Below, piece by piece: positions 1 through 7,258 of a stretch of 14,693 nt of DNA. A program made the position numbers and the translations under genes. How positions within the stretch are numbered: position 1 is the first letter of the stretch; the number at the start of each line of letters is the position of its first letter. Location: the NCBI GenBank assembly GCA_934098295.1, contig CAKONV010000029.1:1-14693 (forward strand), read 5' to 3'. The notes under the pieces are model-generated. The model searched no databases and had not been told where the DNA came from. It saw nothing but the letters and a program-made list of their open reading frames with translations. Origin of the DNA: an uncultured Bacilli bacterium. GTDB taxonomy: Bacteria > Bacillota_I > Bacilli_A > ML615J-28 > CAG-313.

Positions 1-31
1 AAAATTCCTAAGAAGTATTATTCTTAGGAAT
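1..31 (-). terminator. Rho-independent terminator of the sigma-factor operon
   Basis: A perfect 11-bp stem (4-14 pairing with 21-31, core CCTAAGAA/TTCTTAGG) encloses a 6-nt loop. On the minus strand it is followed by at least four T residues before the window ends. It lies about 100 bases past the stop of the anti-sigma-like gene and would end the lipoprotein-sigma-anti-sigma transcript. The T tract is cut by the window edge, so its strength cannot be judged. Bases 32-129 show no gene. Confidence 0.7.
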
Positions 32-129
32 GATTTTCATATATTTATTTTTCTAACAAATCACCCTATCTTTTACATTAGCATTTTATCAAGTTTAGAG
101 ATAATTTGTCAAGAGAATAGATAAGATTT

Positions 130-702
130 TTAATCACTTTCTGAAATTAAATAGTATTGTGATTCCTCATCTATTAAACGGACATTGAGTCTTATGTCTT
201 CTTGTGAATTTATATCAAATGTAGTCAAGATTCCGTATTTGTTATCAGTTATAATTATGTTGTTAGTGTTAACAGTTAAATATAAATAGCCAGGATTACC
301 TTCAATGATGTAAAAATAAATACTTTCGTTATCTTTTGTTCCCCTATATATATTTATATTAGCATCATCATTTAATACAATTTTATATTTAGCTTGGTGT
401 TCTAATTCATCACAGTTTTTTAGCATATATACTAGTTCTTCTCTTTGAATAGAACTATCGTATTTTTTGTAACTATTTTCCCTAAATATTAATGTTGTTG
501 ATATAACTAATAAAATACAACAAGCAATGGATAATGATATTGTAGCTAAACGCCATGGATTTTTAAATACCGTTGGCACTTTTTCTTCTTTTTTATATTT
601 AAAGTAATCAGTTTTTTCTATTATATCTTTTGCGGTAATAGTAGGAGTAAATGTTTTTGATAAGTCATCTTCAAATAATTTTTTAATTTTTCTTTTTGTC
701 AT
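130..702 (-). CDS. Putative membrane-bound anti-sigma factor
   Basis: The 190-residue protein has a lysine-rich cytoplasmic N-terminus of about 50 residues. One membrane segment follows (about 51-73, rich in I, L, S and C), then an outside domain of about 115 residues rich in beta-forming residues. This single-pass layout, together with a start that overlaps the sigma gene's stop by four bases (ATGA), is typical of anti-sigma factors that hold an ECF sigma factor at the membrane. A good ribosome site (AAAGGAG, about 714-719) lies inside the end of the sigma gene and supports this start, and the overlap suggests translational coupling. The H-x3-C-x2-C zinc motif of ZAS anti-sigma domains is not present. 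The role is inferred from position and topology rather than a recognised domain. It could instead be another membrane sensor. Confidence 0.6.
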   Translation of the reverse strand: MTKRKIKKLFEDDLSKTFTPTITAKDIIEKTDYFKYKKEEKVPTVFKNPWRLATISLSIACCILLVISTTLIFRENSYKKYDSSIQREELVYMLKNCDELEHQAKYKIVLNDDANINIYRGTKDNESIYFYIIEGNPGYLYLTVNTNNIIITDNKYGILTTFDINSQEDIRLNVRLIDEESQYYLISESD

Positions 703-1220
703 TTTTTCATACTCCTTTCTATTAATTCTATGGAATTATAATATATTCTTTTAGCTTTGCTGGCAGATATGTTTAATTCTTCAGCAATTTCATTAAATGT
801 TAACATATACCCTAACTTCAAAAAAACCACTTGATAATTGTCTTTACCAATTATTTTTTCAATTTCCGTTTGTGTTGAAAGATCTTCTTCTTGTATTTTT
901 TCATCCTTAGATAGTTCTATATATTCATTGTTTACTACATATTTTTCATTGTAACAATTTTTACTACGCAAATAATCTAAAATACAATTTTTAGATAATT
1001 GGTAAAACCAAGTTGAGAAGGATGATTTCTTTTCATCAAACTTTTCAATATTACGATAAAGTTTAATAAAAATTTCTTGTACACAATCATCTGAATCATC
1101 ACGATTCTTTGTGTATTTTAATGCCAAGTAGTAACTTTTTTTTGAGTATTCATTGAATATTTCTTCAAAAGCTACTTCATCTCCACATTTAAATTTTTTA
1201 ATTGTTGATGAAGAAATCAT
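699..1220 (-). CDS. ECF-type RNA polymerase sigma factor
   Basis: The 173-residue protein has the two-domain build of sigma-70 group IV (ECF) factors. Region 2 spans about residues 16-86. It includes the acidic D-D-C-V-Q-E-I-F-I-K-L-Y core-binding helix and the F-S-T-W-F-Y-Q-L-S-K-N promoter-melting stretch, followed by L-D-Y-L-R. Region 4 spans about 125-172 with a helix-turn-helix at about 141-160 (T-F-N-E-I-A-E-E-L-N-I-S), which would read the -35 element. There is no region 1 or 3. A strong ribosome site (AGGAGAGGAGG) precedes the ATG. The gene lies 32 bases after the lipoprotein gene and overlaps the putative anti-sigma gene. The natural reading is a lipoprotein/sigma/anti-sigma module responding to a cell-envelope signal. 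The target promoters and the signal are unknown. Confidence 0.88.
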   Translation of the reverse strand: MISSSTIKKFKCGDEVAFEEIFNEYSKKSYYLALKYTKNRDDSDDCVQEIFIKLYRNIEKFDEKKSSFSTWFYQLSKNCILDYLRSKNCYNEKYVVNNEYIELSKDEKIQEEDLSTQTEIEKIIGKDNYQVVFLKLGYMLTFNEIAEELNISASKAKRIYYNSIELIERSMKK

Positions 1221-1252
1221 TTTACCTCCTCTCCTAAAGATTTAAATGATTT

Positions 1253-1987
1253 TTATTCTATCTTTAAATTTATTTGTTTATAATTTGAAATAAAGGTGCT
1301 AGCATAGGCTTCTGTATAAGGAATTAATTGTTCTTTATAAATTGCCAAATACTCTTCATAATTTGATGCACCTATTTTGTCAATATCATTAGTAACTGAT
1401 AACATTAGTTTTGAAAATATATATCGAGTGCCGTCTTTTTCGATAAATAATTCATAAGTATATTTATTTCTAGTATCAGAATATGATATATAATTTAGAG
1501 TATCTTCATTAATTTCTTCTATTTTAATCGTGCTATTTTCGCCTCTGCTATTAATTATATAATTTAAATCATATAATTCTAAATCAAGGTTATATTCATA
1601 ATTTTTAATTATTTGTTTAAAATTAGCTTTTACAACGCCTAGACTATTTTTATTTAAAGCATTAGTTTGAAAAACGTATTCACCATTTTCAACTGATATT
1701 GTTTTATTTTTCGTTAGTTCAACGTAATAGTAAAAAGATCCGCAATTTAGATTTTCGATGAAGTCTTCATTATAAATATATAAACTATTAATAGAATTTA
1801 CAAATTTCTTACTTTTAATTTGAGTAAAGAAATCAGTAATGCTTACTTCATTTTTAATAACATAACTAGTCTTTTCATCATAATCATTTTTAGGGTTGTT
1901 ATCAAAATTACCAGCAGCAGAACAGCTAGTAATTAGGAAAAGTGGTATTATTAACAATAATTTTAAAATTTTATATTTTCTTTTCAT
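1253..1987 (-). CDS. Secreted lipoprotein of unknown function, sigma-factor operon
   Basis: The 244-residue protein begins with a textbook lipoprotein signal. It has a basic start (M-K-R-K-Y-K), a hydrophobic core, then a lipobox ending I-T-S-C at Cys22, so it should be lipid-anchored on the outer face of the membrane after cleavage by signal peptidase II. The mature part is rich in N, Y, I and E with many beta-strand-like stretches. I do not recognise a domain in it. An AAGGAG ribosome site sits 7 bases before the ATG. It is the first gene of the operon with the ECF sigma factor 32 bases downstream. It could be a target of that sigma factor, or a sensor or cofactor of the signalling module. 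No function should be assigned beyond lipoprotein. Confidence 0.75.
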   Translation of the reverse strand: MKRKYKILKLLLIIPLFLITSCSAAGNFDNNPKNDYDEKTSYVIKNEVSITDFFTQIKSKKFVNSINSLYIYNEDFIENLNCGSFYYYVELTKNKTISVENGEYVFQTNALNKNSLGVVKANFKQIIKNYEYNLDLELYDLNYIINSRGENSTIKIEEINEDTLNYISYSDTRNKYTYELFIEKDGTRYIFSKLMLSVTNDIDKIGASNYEEYLAIYKEQLIPYTEAYASTFISNYKQINLKIE

Positions 1988-2017
1988 TGTTATACTCCTT
2001 GTGTTTCTTACTCATAA

Positions 2018-2048
2018 TTTATACGTTTATTGTTTTTTATTTTGTCCG
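2018..2048 (-). promoter_or_regulatory. Possible promoter of the lipoprotein-sigma operon
   Basis: Reading the minus strand, a TATAAA box (2018-2023), preceded by CG, lies about 30 bases before the lipoprotein ATG. A CGGACA element (2043-2048) lies 19 bases upstream of the box, which is long for a sigma-A promoter. The CG just before the box would also suit an ECF-type -10. It is the only reasonable candidate in the short gap after the tpiA terminator. Confidence 0.3.
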
Positions 2049-2057
2049 TTTTTTTAA

Positions 2058-2085
2058 AAAAAGGTGATAAACATATCACCTTTTT
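2058..2085 (-). terminator. Rho-independent terminator after tpiA
   Basis: GGTGATA (2063-2069) and TATCACC (2074-2080) form a 7-bp stem with a 4-nt loop, extended by flanking A and T runs to 12 bp. In the minus direction the stem is followed by seven T residues. It starts only four bases past the tpiA stop codon, so it closes the msmX-comK-pgk-tpiA unit and separates it from the sigma-factor operon. Confidence 0.88.
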
Positions 2086-2088
2086 CAT

Positions 2089-2844
2089 TTATTTTAATGC
2101 AGCATTAACTAATACTTTAAAATCTTCTGCTTTTAATGAGGCACCACCAATTAGAGCTCCATCAATGTTTGGTTGAGCCATTAATGCTTCAATATTGCTA
2201 GTTTTTACGCTACCACCATATTGAATACGAATAGCTTCTGCTGTTTCTTTATCATATAGTTTTTCTACTACACTACGAATGAATCCACAAGTTTCATCAG
2301 CTATTTCAGGAGTGGCTGTTTTACCAGTACCAATAGCCCAAATTGGTTCATAAGCAATAACAAGTTCTTTTACTTGTTCTTTTGTTAACCCTTCTAAATC
2401 TTTTGTTACTTGTCCTTCGATTAGTTGTTTCCAACTACCATCTTCTCTTTGTGGTAAATATTCACCAACACAAAGAATAGGTGTAAGTTCATGAGCAAAA
2501 GCAGCATGTAACTTTTTGTTGCAAGATTCATCAGTTTCATTAAACATAGCACGTCTTTCAGAGTGACCAATGATTACATAAGCTACACCTAAAGAAGTTA
2601 ACATAACTGGTGATATTTCGCCCGTAAATGCTCCATTTTCTTCATAGTGCATATTTTGAGCACCAATTTTTAAGTTATCACCTTGACGTTTTACTAAATC
2701 TCTTAAAACAGTGAAGGGAGCGCAAATTACGCTATCTACTTTATCAGATGAAGGTAAACTATTATTTACAGCGTAGATGAATTCCAATGCTTCATCACGT
2801 GTTTTAAACATTTTCCAGTTTCCAGCAATTATAGGTTTTCTCAT
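2089..2844 (-). CDS. tpiA: Triosephosphate isomerase
   Basis: Interconverts dihydroxyacetone phosphate and glyceraldehyde 3-phosphate in glycolysis, in the cytoplasm. The start used is the ATG at 2844, giving 251 residues, the normal length. AGGAAG lies nine bases upstream, whereas the earlier in-frame ATGs at 2868 and 2853 have no usable ribosome site, and the first would overlap pgk. Motifs are intact: N-W-K-M-F with catalytic Lys11, I-G-H-S-E-R-R with His94, Y-E-P-I-W-A-I-G-T-G with the catalytic base Glu166 and the mobile loop, and the phosphate-binding Y-G-G-S-V and G-A-L-I-G-G-A-S-L near the C-terminus. It begins 13 bases after the pgk stop and is the last gene before a strong terminator. 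Confidence 0.97.
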   Translation of the reverse strand: MRKPIIAGNWKMFKTRDEALEFIYAVNNSLPSSDKVDSVICAPFTVLRDLVKRQGDNLKIGAQNMHYEENGAFTGEISPVMLTSLGVAYVIIGHSERRAMFNETDESCNKKLHAAFAHELTPILCVGEYLPQREDGSWKQLIEGQVTKDLEGLTKEQVKELVIAYEPIWAIGTGKTATPEIADETCGFIRSVVEKLYDKETAEAIRIQYGGSVKTSNIEALMAQPNIDGALIGGASLKAEDFKVLVNAALK

Positions 2845-2857
2845 AATTTTCATCTTC

Positions 2858-4087
2858 CTATTTATCATCTAAGCATACTACACCAGGTAGAGCTTTTCCT
2901 TCAAGATATTCTAAGCTTGCGCCACCGCCTGTTGAGATATGACTGAATTTAGATTCATAACCCATTGATATAGCAGCTGCAGCCGAATCTCCACCACCGA
3001 TGATTGTTGTAGCACCTTTTAATGAAGCTAAAGTTTCGCAAATTGCTTTTGTTCCTGCTGCAAATTTTTCAACTTCAAATACGCCAGCAGGGCCATTCCA
3101 TACTACTGTTTTTGCGCCAACTAATTCGCTAGCAAATTTCTTAATAGTATAAGGACCGCAATCTAATCCTTCCCAATCAGCAGGAATTTCATTAGCTTTA
3201 ACTACCTTAGTAGGAGCTTTAGCAATTGCACCAAAGAAGTCTTTTGCAACCTCATCTTTATCTGGTTTTGCAATAACAACATCTACTGGTAAAATGATTT
3301 TGCCATTAGCTTTTTCTAATAATCCTTTAGCATAATCAACGAAGTCAAGTTCACATTTTGAACCACCTACTTCATATCCTAATGCTTTAAAGAATGTATA
3401 TGCCATAGCACCACAAATCATTACTTTATCAGCCTTATTTAATAAGTTTTCAATAACAGAAATCTTATCAGAAACTTTGGCACCACCAAGTATCGCAACG
3501 AAAGGATGAACTGGATTATCAACAGCACCGCCAATGAATTTGATTTCTTTTTCTAGTAAGAAACCAGAAACACTTGCACCTTTGATATGAGCAGCAATAC
3601 CTGTGTTAGATGCAGCATCACGGTGAGCAGTACCAAATGCATCGTTTACAAATACATCACCAAGGCTAGCCCAATAAGCACCTAATTCTGGATCATTCTT
3701 AGATTCTTTTTTACCATTTAAATCTTCATAACGTGTATTTTGGAACATTACTACTTCACCATTTTTCATGTTGTTAATAGCATCTTCTAATTCTTTTCCA
3801 CGAGTAGCGTTAATGAATTTTACAGGTTTCTTTAATAATTCTTCTAATTTTTTAGCAACAGGAGCTAAATCATTTTTAGCAAGATCGGCTTCTTCTTTTA
3901 CTCTTCCTAAGTGAGAGAATAAAATTAATTTAGCACCATGGTCTAAAGCATAATTAATTGTAGGTAAAGCTTGAACAATACGGTTAGTATCAGTAATTAC
4001 GCCATTTTTCATAGGTACATTAAAGTCAACACGCATTAATACTTTTTTACCATTTAGTTCAATATCTCTGATATTTTTCTTTGCCAT
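2858..4087 (-). CDS. pgk: Phosphoglycerate kinase
   Basis: Transfers phosphate from 1,3-bisphosphoglycerate to ADP, the first ATP-making step of glycolysis, in the cytoplasm. The 409 residues cover the whole family length. The N-terminal substrate domain carries R-V-D-F-N-V-P (19-25) and S-H-L-G-R (58-62). The hinge and nucleotide domain carry G-G-A-K-V-S-D-K (201-208), W-N-G-P-A-G-V-F-E (330-338), G-G-G-D-S-A-A-A (364-371) and S-T-G-G-G-A-S (385-391). A GAGG ribosome site lies about 10 bases before the ATG. The first 34 bases of the gene also encode the C-terminus of the ComK-like gene in another frame, so translation of the two may be coupled. tpiA follows 13 bases later. No separate promoter could be supported. 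Confidence 0.97.
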   Translation of the reverse strand: MAKKNIRDIELNGKKVLMRVDFNVPMKNGVITDTNRIVQALPTINYALDHGAKLILFSHLGRVKEEADLAKNDLAPVAKKLEELLKKPVKFINATRGKELEDAINNMKNGEVVMFQNTRYEDLNGKKESKNDPELGAYWASLGDVFVNDAFGTAHRDAASNTGIAAHIKGASVSGFLLEKEIKFIGGAVDNPVHPFVAILGGAKVSDKISVIENLLNKADKVMICGAMAYTFFKALGYEVGGSKCELDFVDYAKGLLEKANGKIILPVDVVIAKPDKDEVAKDFFGAIAKAPTKVVKANEIPADWEGLDCGPYTIKKFASELVGAKTVVWNGPAGVFEVEKFAAGTKAICETLASLKGATTIIGGGDSAAAAISMGYESKFSHISTGGGASLEYLEGKALPGVVCLDDK

Positions 4088-4518
4088 AATATATTACCTC
4101 TTTCATATTTGTCAAATTGATCAGTCTTAATTTTTAAGCATTTCTCTAAATATTGATTAAGTTTTTTTATAGAGATTTCAACTTCAATTGTTTTTCCTCC
4201 ATAAAATTTTATCATCGTCCCATTTTCCGATTTATAATATTCCTTAACATTACTAACATTTATATATATTTGTTTCCAATTTCTAGAATCAAATAATGGT
4301 TGTAAAATTACTTCATTGGAAATATAAATGGGAATATTCTTATAAATTTTGTATGTTTGTTTTATCGCATCACTTCTACCTTTTAAAGTAGTAAGATACA
4401 ATAAACAAACATTATCAATGATTTTTAATATTGGTTCGTTTATTACTTCTTCAAAGTTTGGATATTTAATATTTGTAGAACGATTATTTTTTTCTAAATA
4501 CAGAATATCCGCAAGCAT
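4054..4518 (-). CDS. comK: ComK-family competence transcription factor (divergent, short)
   Basis: The 154-residue protein follows the pattern of ComK, the DNA-binding master activator of competence genes in Bacilli. It has I-I-D-N-V-C (33-38) followed by G-R (47-48), a Y-K-I-Y-K-N-I-P-I-Y-I-S stretch (56-67), Trp81 and the V-K-E element. It then has a hydrophobic stretch ending G-G-K-T-I-E-V-E-I-S (107-116) and a following helix. B. subtilis ComK has matching elements in the same order, such as D-R-S-C, A-G-R, and N-G-K-T-M-E-L-P-I-S. This protein is about 38 residues shorter, losing both ends. The ATG at 4518 directly follows an in-frame TAA, and no ribosome site is visible, so translation may depend on coupling to msmX, which stops 15 bases upstream. 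Its own end overlaps pgk by 34 bases. The assignment rests on remembered motifs, not a search. Confidence 0.72.
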   Translation of the reverse strand: MLADILYLEKNNRSTNIKYPNFEEVINEPILKIIDNVCLLYLTTLKGRSDAIKQTYKIYKNIPIYISNEVILQPLFDSRNWKQIYINVSNVKEYYKSENGTMIKFYGGKTIEVEISIKKLNQYLEKCLKIKTDQFDKYERGNILWQRKISEILN

Positions 4519-4533
4519 TTATAAAGATAACTT

Positions 4534-5733
4534 TTATTTAGCAGGTTCTACTTCTTCTACTTTTTCTTCAACAGGAGCAGTAGCAGGTTTTGTATAATCT
4601 AACTTAACTAATCTCTTTGTGCTTTCAGGATCAAAGAAATGACATTTGTTCATATTTAAAGCTAACTTAATAGTATCATCCATATGAATATCAACACGTG
4701 CAGCAACTTTTGCTGTTAAGCTTTGACCATTCTTATCAGTACCAGGAAGTTTAACTGTAATTTGTGATTCAGCACCTAATAATTCTGATACATCAACTTT
4801 TCTTTCAACTGTCCATTCTGGATATTTTTCAATATCTTCTTCTTTATCAAAGACAGCTTCTGGACGAATACCCATTACTACATCTTTTTCAATGAAACCA
4901 TTTTGTCTTAAGATTTCTAATTGTTTTTCTGGAACTCTAAGTCTTACGACACCAAACTTTTGGTTACCACATTCAAATACACCATCTTCACCAACAGTAC
5001 CATTAATGAAGTTCATTGGAGGAGTTCCAATAAATCCACCAACGAAGATGTTAGCAGGATTATCGTATATTTCTTTTGGTGCTCCTATTTGTTGAATCCA
5101 ACCATCTTTCATAACAACAATTCTTGATGCCATTGTCATGGCTTCAATTTGGTCATGGGTTACGTAAATAGTAGTTGTTCCTAAAGATTCATGAATCTTA
5201 ATTAATTCAGAACGCATTTGTACACGTAGTTTAGCATCTAGGTTTGATAATGGTTCATCCATTAAGAATACTTTTGCATCACGAACGATAGCACGGCCTA
5301 ACGCTACACGTTGTCTTTGACCACCAGACAAAGCTGCTGGTTTACGATCAAGATAAGGTTTTAATCCTAATTTTTCAGCGGCATTTTGAACACGACGATC
5401 AATTTCGTCACGACTAAATTTACGCAATTTTAAACCAAATGCCATGTTATCATATACAGTCATATGAGGATATAGAGCGTAAGATTGGAATACCATTGCG
5501 ATATTACGATCTTTTGGTGCTACGTCATTCATTACTTCTCCGTCAATTAATAATTGTCCAGATGTAATTTCTTCTAGACCTGCAATCATTCTTAGTGTTG
5601 TAGTTTTTCCACATCCTGATGGACCTACGAAGACAATAAATTCACGGTCTTTAACTTTTAGGTTAAAGTCAAATACTGCTTGAACATTATTGTCATAAAT
5701 TTTGTTAATGTTTTTTAATTCAACTGTTGCCAT
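4534..5733 (-). CDS. msmX: Sugar ABC importer ATPase, MsmX/UgpC/MalK family
   Basis: The 399-residue cytoplasmic ATPase powers carbohydrate importers of the CUT1 type. The nucleotide-binding domain is complete: Walker A G-P-S-G-C-G-K-T (37-44), Q-loop Gln83, signature L-S-G-G-Q (135-139), Walker B V-F-L-M-D-E (155-160), D-loop S-N-L-D (163-166) and switch His193. The C-terminal half holds the OB-type regulatory domain seen in MalK/UgpC/MsmX, including F-I-G-T-P-P-M-N-F, and ends in a Glu/Pro/Ala-rich tail. No permease or binding-protein gene is adjacent. This fits the Bacillota habit of one orphan ATPase serving several sugar importers, so the substrate cannot be told. It heads the msmX-comK-pgk-tpiA unit behind a strong promoter. 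GAAAGGAAAA is the ribosome site. Confidence 0.93.
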   Translation of the reverse strand: MATVELKNINKIYDNNVQAVFDFNLKVKDREFIVFVGPSGCGKTTTLRMIAGLEEITSGQLLIDGEVMNDVAPKDRNIAMVFQSYALYPHMTVYDNMAFGLKLRKFSRDEIDRRVQNAAEKLGLKPYLDRKPAALSGGQRQRVALGRAIVRDAKVFLMDEPLSNLDAKLRVQMRSELIKIHESLGTTTIYVTHDQIEAMTMASRIVVMKDGWIQQIGAPKEIYDNPANIFVGGFIGTPPMNFINGTVGEDGVFECGNQKFGVVRLRVPEKQLEILRQNGFIEKDVVMGIRPEAVFDKEEDIEKYPEWTVERKVDVSELLGAESQITVKLPGTDKNGQSLTAKVAARVDIHMDDTIKLALNMNKCHFFDPESTKRLVKLDYTKPATAPVEEKVEEVEPAK

Positions 5734-5758
5734 TTTTCTATTTTCCTTTCAATTTTGA

Positions 5759-5771
5759 AGTATTTTATACT
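5759..5771. repeat. Short inverted repeat in the msmX leader
   Basis: AGTAT-TTT-ATACT forms 5-bp perfect arms about 8 to 20 bases after the expected transcription start of msmX and before its ribosome site. It could be a repressor site or chance in A+T-rich DNA. Confidence 0.25.
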
Positions 5772-5785
5772 CTTTTGGTACTAAT

Positions 5786-5814
5786 ATTATATCATAATTA
5801 ATTTTAACTATCAA
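5786..5814 (-). promoter_or_regulatory. Sigma-A-type promoter of msmX
   Basis: On the minus strand, TTGATA (5809-5814) and a perfect TATAAT (5786-5791) are separated by exactly 17 bases. An extended -10 TG lies one base before TATAAT. The start point would be about 45 bases before the msmX ATG. This is the strongest promoter in the window and probably drives msmX, comK, pgk and tpiA, as no terminator is visible until 2085. Confidence 0.85.
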
Positions 5815-5857
5815 TAAACAATTTGTATTATTTTTTTTAGTTGTTGAGACAAAAAGT

Positions 5858-7258
5858 TTATTTTTCTATTTTCACAACAATACTTTGTGAATACAATTCT
5901 GAAAATCTATTCTCTAATTCATAAATGTTTCTAGTTCTTATTTTAAATGAATTTACTTCGGGGTCAGCTAAATAGATTTCTTGTTTTAAAATGTTATAGC
6001 CAACAATAACAAGGGAATGATCGCGACCAGGCCAATATAATTTTTTATTATTAATTTCCCATTTAGTAGAACCATATTTTCTATGATACATTCCTTCGTC
6101 ATTTCCCATTGTTGCCCAAATTATCACTGGATTGTTTTCTTCTACTAATTTTAACAATTGATACAAAGGAGTAGAAGTTAAATTATATATTTTATATTTA
6201 ATATTACTTTCTTTATGTTTTTGATAATATTTTAAATATTCTTCAAGAGTTTTCACACTTACAGGAGACATACAACCATAACCATCATTGTAGATATCAC
6301 CAATAAAAGCCTTCCAAAAAGATTCAGTGCCTTCTTCTTTTTGGTTCATAAAACTTGCTAATGTACCTTTTGTAATTTTTTCATTCAACAAAAAGCTTAA
6401 GAGAATAGCACAAGATGTTGCTTCACATCCTGTTTTTAGCGCTGGATCATTTTCGAAACTAACATATTGTGGTATGTTTTCTACAGGCAATAACGTGTAA
6501 TTTTTATTTAAAATAAAATTAGAAATTGGTATTTTATTGTTTGTAAAAAGAAGACTATCATAACCTGTATATTTTAAACAATGTGAAATTTCTTTTATAT
6601 TGTTATCAACGAAAAGAACATAATCACTTTCATTAACGATATTTTTGTTAAACATATTAGATATGATTGTTATCATCGCATCGCTTTCGTTTAATGGAGA
6701 CTTGGTAAGAACTAAAGGACCATTAAAAATGTTATTCTTGATAAAAATAGTTATATTATGTGCATTGCTGTTAGCATTAATTGATTTGAAAATCACATCA
6801 TTTAATTTATTATCCTCAATATGTAAGCTTAAATCATTGTTAACATCTTTTATCTCTAAAGTTGAAGTTAATATATTGTTTTTAAGGAGAATAAAGCCTG
6901 ATGGATTATTAATAGTTATTTTACCATTTATCTTACAATTTATGATTACTGTGGAAAAATTAATAACTAAATTTCCATTTATACAAATATTTTCTAACCA
7001 AGAATTTCCTTTAACAATTACATCACCATCAATTATTGCATTTTTAGTTCCAATGATTTTTTTATTTTCAAGTTCTATTTTTTCCAAACATCTTTTGTTT
7101 AATACAATTGTTTTATTCTTTAAAGTTAGGGCCTCTTTCATTGTTAAAGTCTCTTCATTAGAAACAAAAGCATCAGCTTTAATTGTTACTGTTTGTTTAC
7201 TTATTGTATCTTCTTTTAAGATATAAATACCTTTCTTAGTTTTTATTATTGTCTTCAT
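5858..7258 (-). CDS. Beta-helix-like protein with C-terminal C39-type cysteine peptidase domain
   Basis: From the ATG at 7258 the protein has 466 residues. An in-frame ATG at 7294 would add 12 residues, and neither start has a clear ribosome site. Residues about 45-250 are I/N/V-rich short strands with recurring hydrophobic-N-G/N turns, suggesting a right-handed parallel beta-helix. Residues about 264-466 match the Peptidase_C39_2 pattern: K-T-G-C-E-A-T-S with candidate nucleophile Cys278, G-D-I-Y-N-D-G-Y-G, N-P-V-I-I-W-A-T, D-H-S-L-V-I-V-G-Y with His414, and L-A-D-P with Asp432. All three likely catalytic residues are present. Relatives are usually exported, yet no signal peptide or membrane segment is visible with either start. 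The gene overlaps the PucR-like regulator by 23 bases and probably shares its transcript. The substrate is unknown. Confidence 0.75.
   Translation of the reverse strand: MKTIIKTKKGIYILKEDTISKQTVTIKADAFVSNEETLTMKEALTLKNKTIVLNKRCLEKIELENKKIIGTKNAIIDGDVIVKGNSWLENICINGNLVINFSTVIINCKINGKITINNPSGFILLKNNILTSTLEIKDVNNDLSLHIEDNKLNDVIFKSINANSNAHNITIFIKNNIFNGPLVLTKSPLNESDAMITIISNMFNKNIVNESDYVLFVDNNIKEISHCLKYTGYDSLLFTNNKIPISNFILNKNYTLLPVENIPQYVSFENDPALKTGCEATSCAILLSFLLNEKITKGTLASFMNQKEEGTESFWKAFIGDIYNDGYGCMSPVSVKTLEEYLKYYQKHKESNIKYKIYNLTSTPLYQLLKLVEENNPVIIWATMGNDEGMYHRKYGSTKWEINNKKLYWPGRDHSLVIVGYNILKQEIYLADPEVNSFKIRTRNIYELENRFSELYSQSIVVKIEK

Noticed and set aside
2845..2868. Longer tpiA start at 2868
   Set aside because: It would overlap pgk, add 8 residues before the conserved N-terminus, and lacks a ribosome site. 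AGGAAG fits the ATG at 2844.
4088..4115. TTGACA (4110-4115) and TATATT (4088-4093) spaced 16 bases on the minus strand, just before pgk
   Set aside because: The -10 abuts the pgk ATG, so transcription would start inside the coding region. The TTGACA is part of ComK codons. Probably chance.
4349..4597. 82-codon plus-strand reading frame across the comK-msmX junction
   Set aside because: It is antisense to two supported genes, has no ribosome site, and its end mirrors the Glu/Ala/Pro tail of msmX.
5820..5857. Possible terminator after the beta-helix/C39 gene
   Set aside because: Only a 4-bp stem (TTGT/ACAA) is present near A/T runs, too weak to call.
6645..7226. 193-codon plus-strand reading frame rich in hydrophobic residues
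   Set aside because: It lies wholly opposite the beta-helix/C39 gene, has no ribosome site or recognisable motif, and reads as the mirror of I/N-rich codons.
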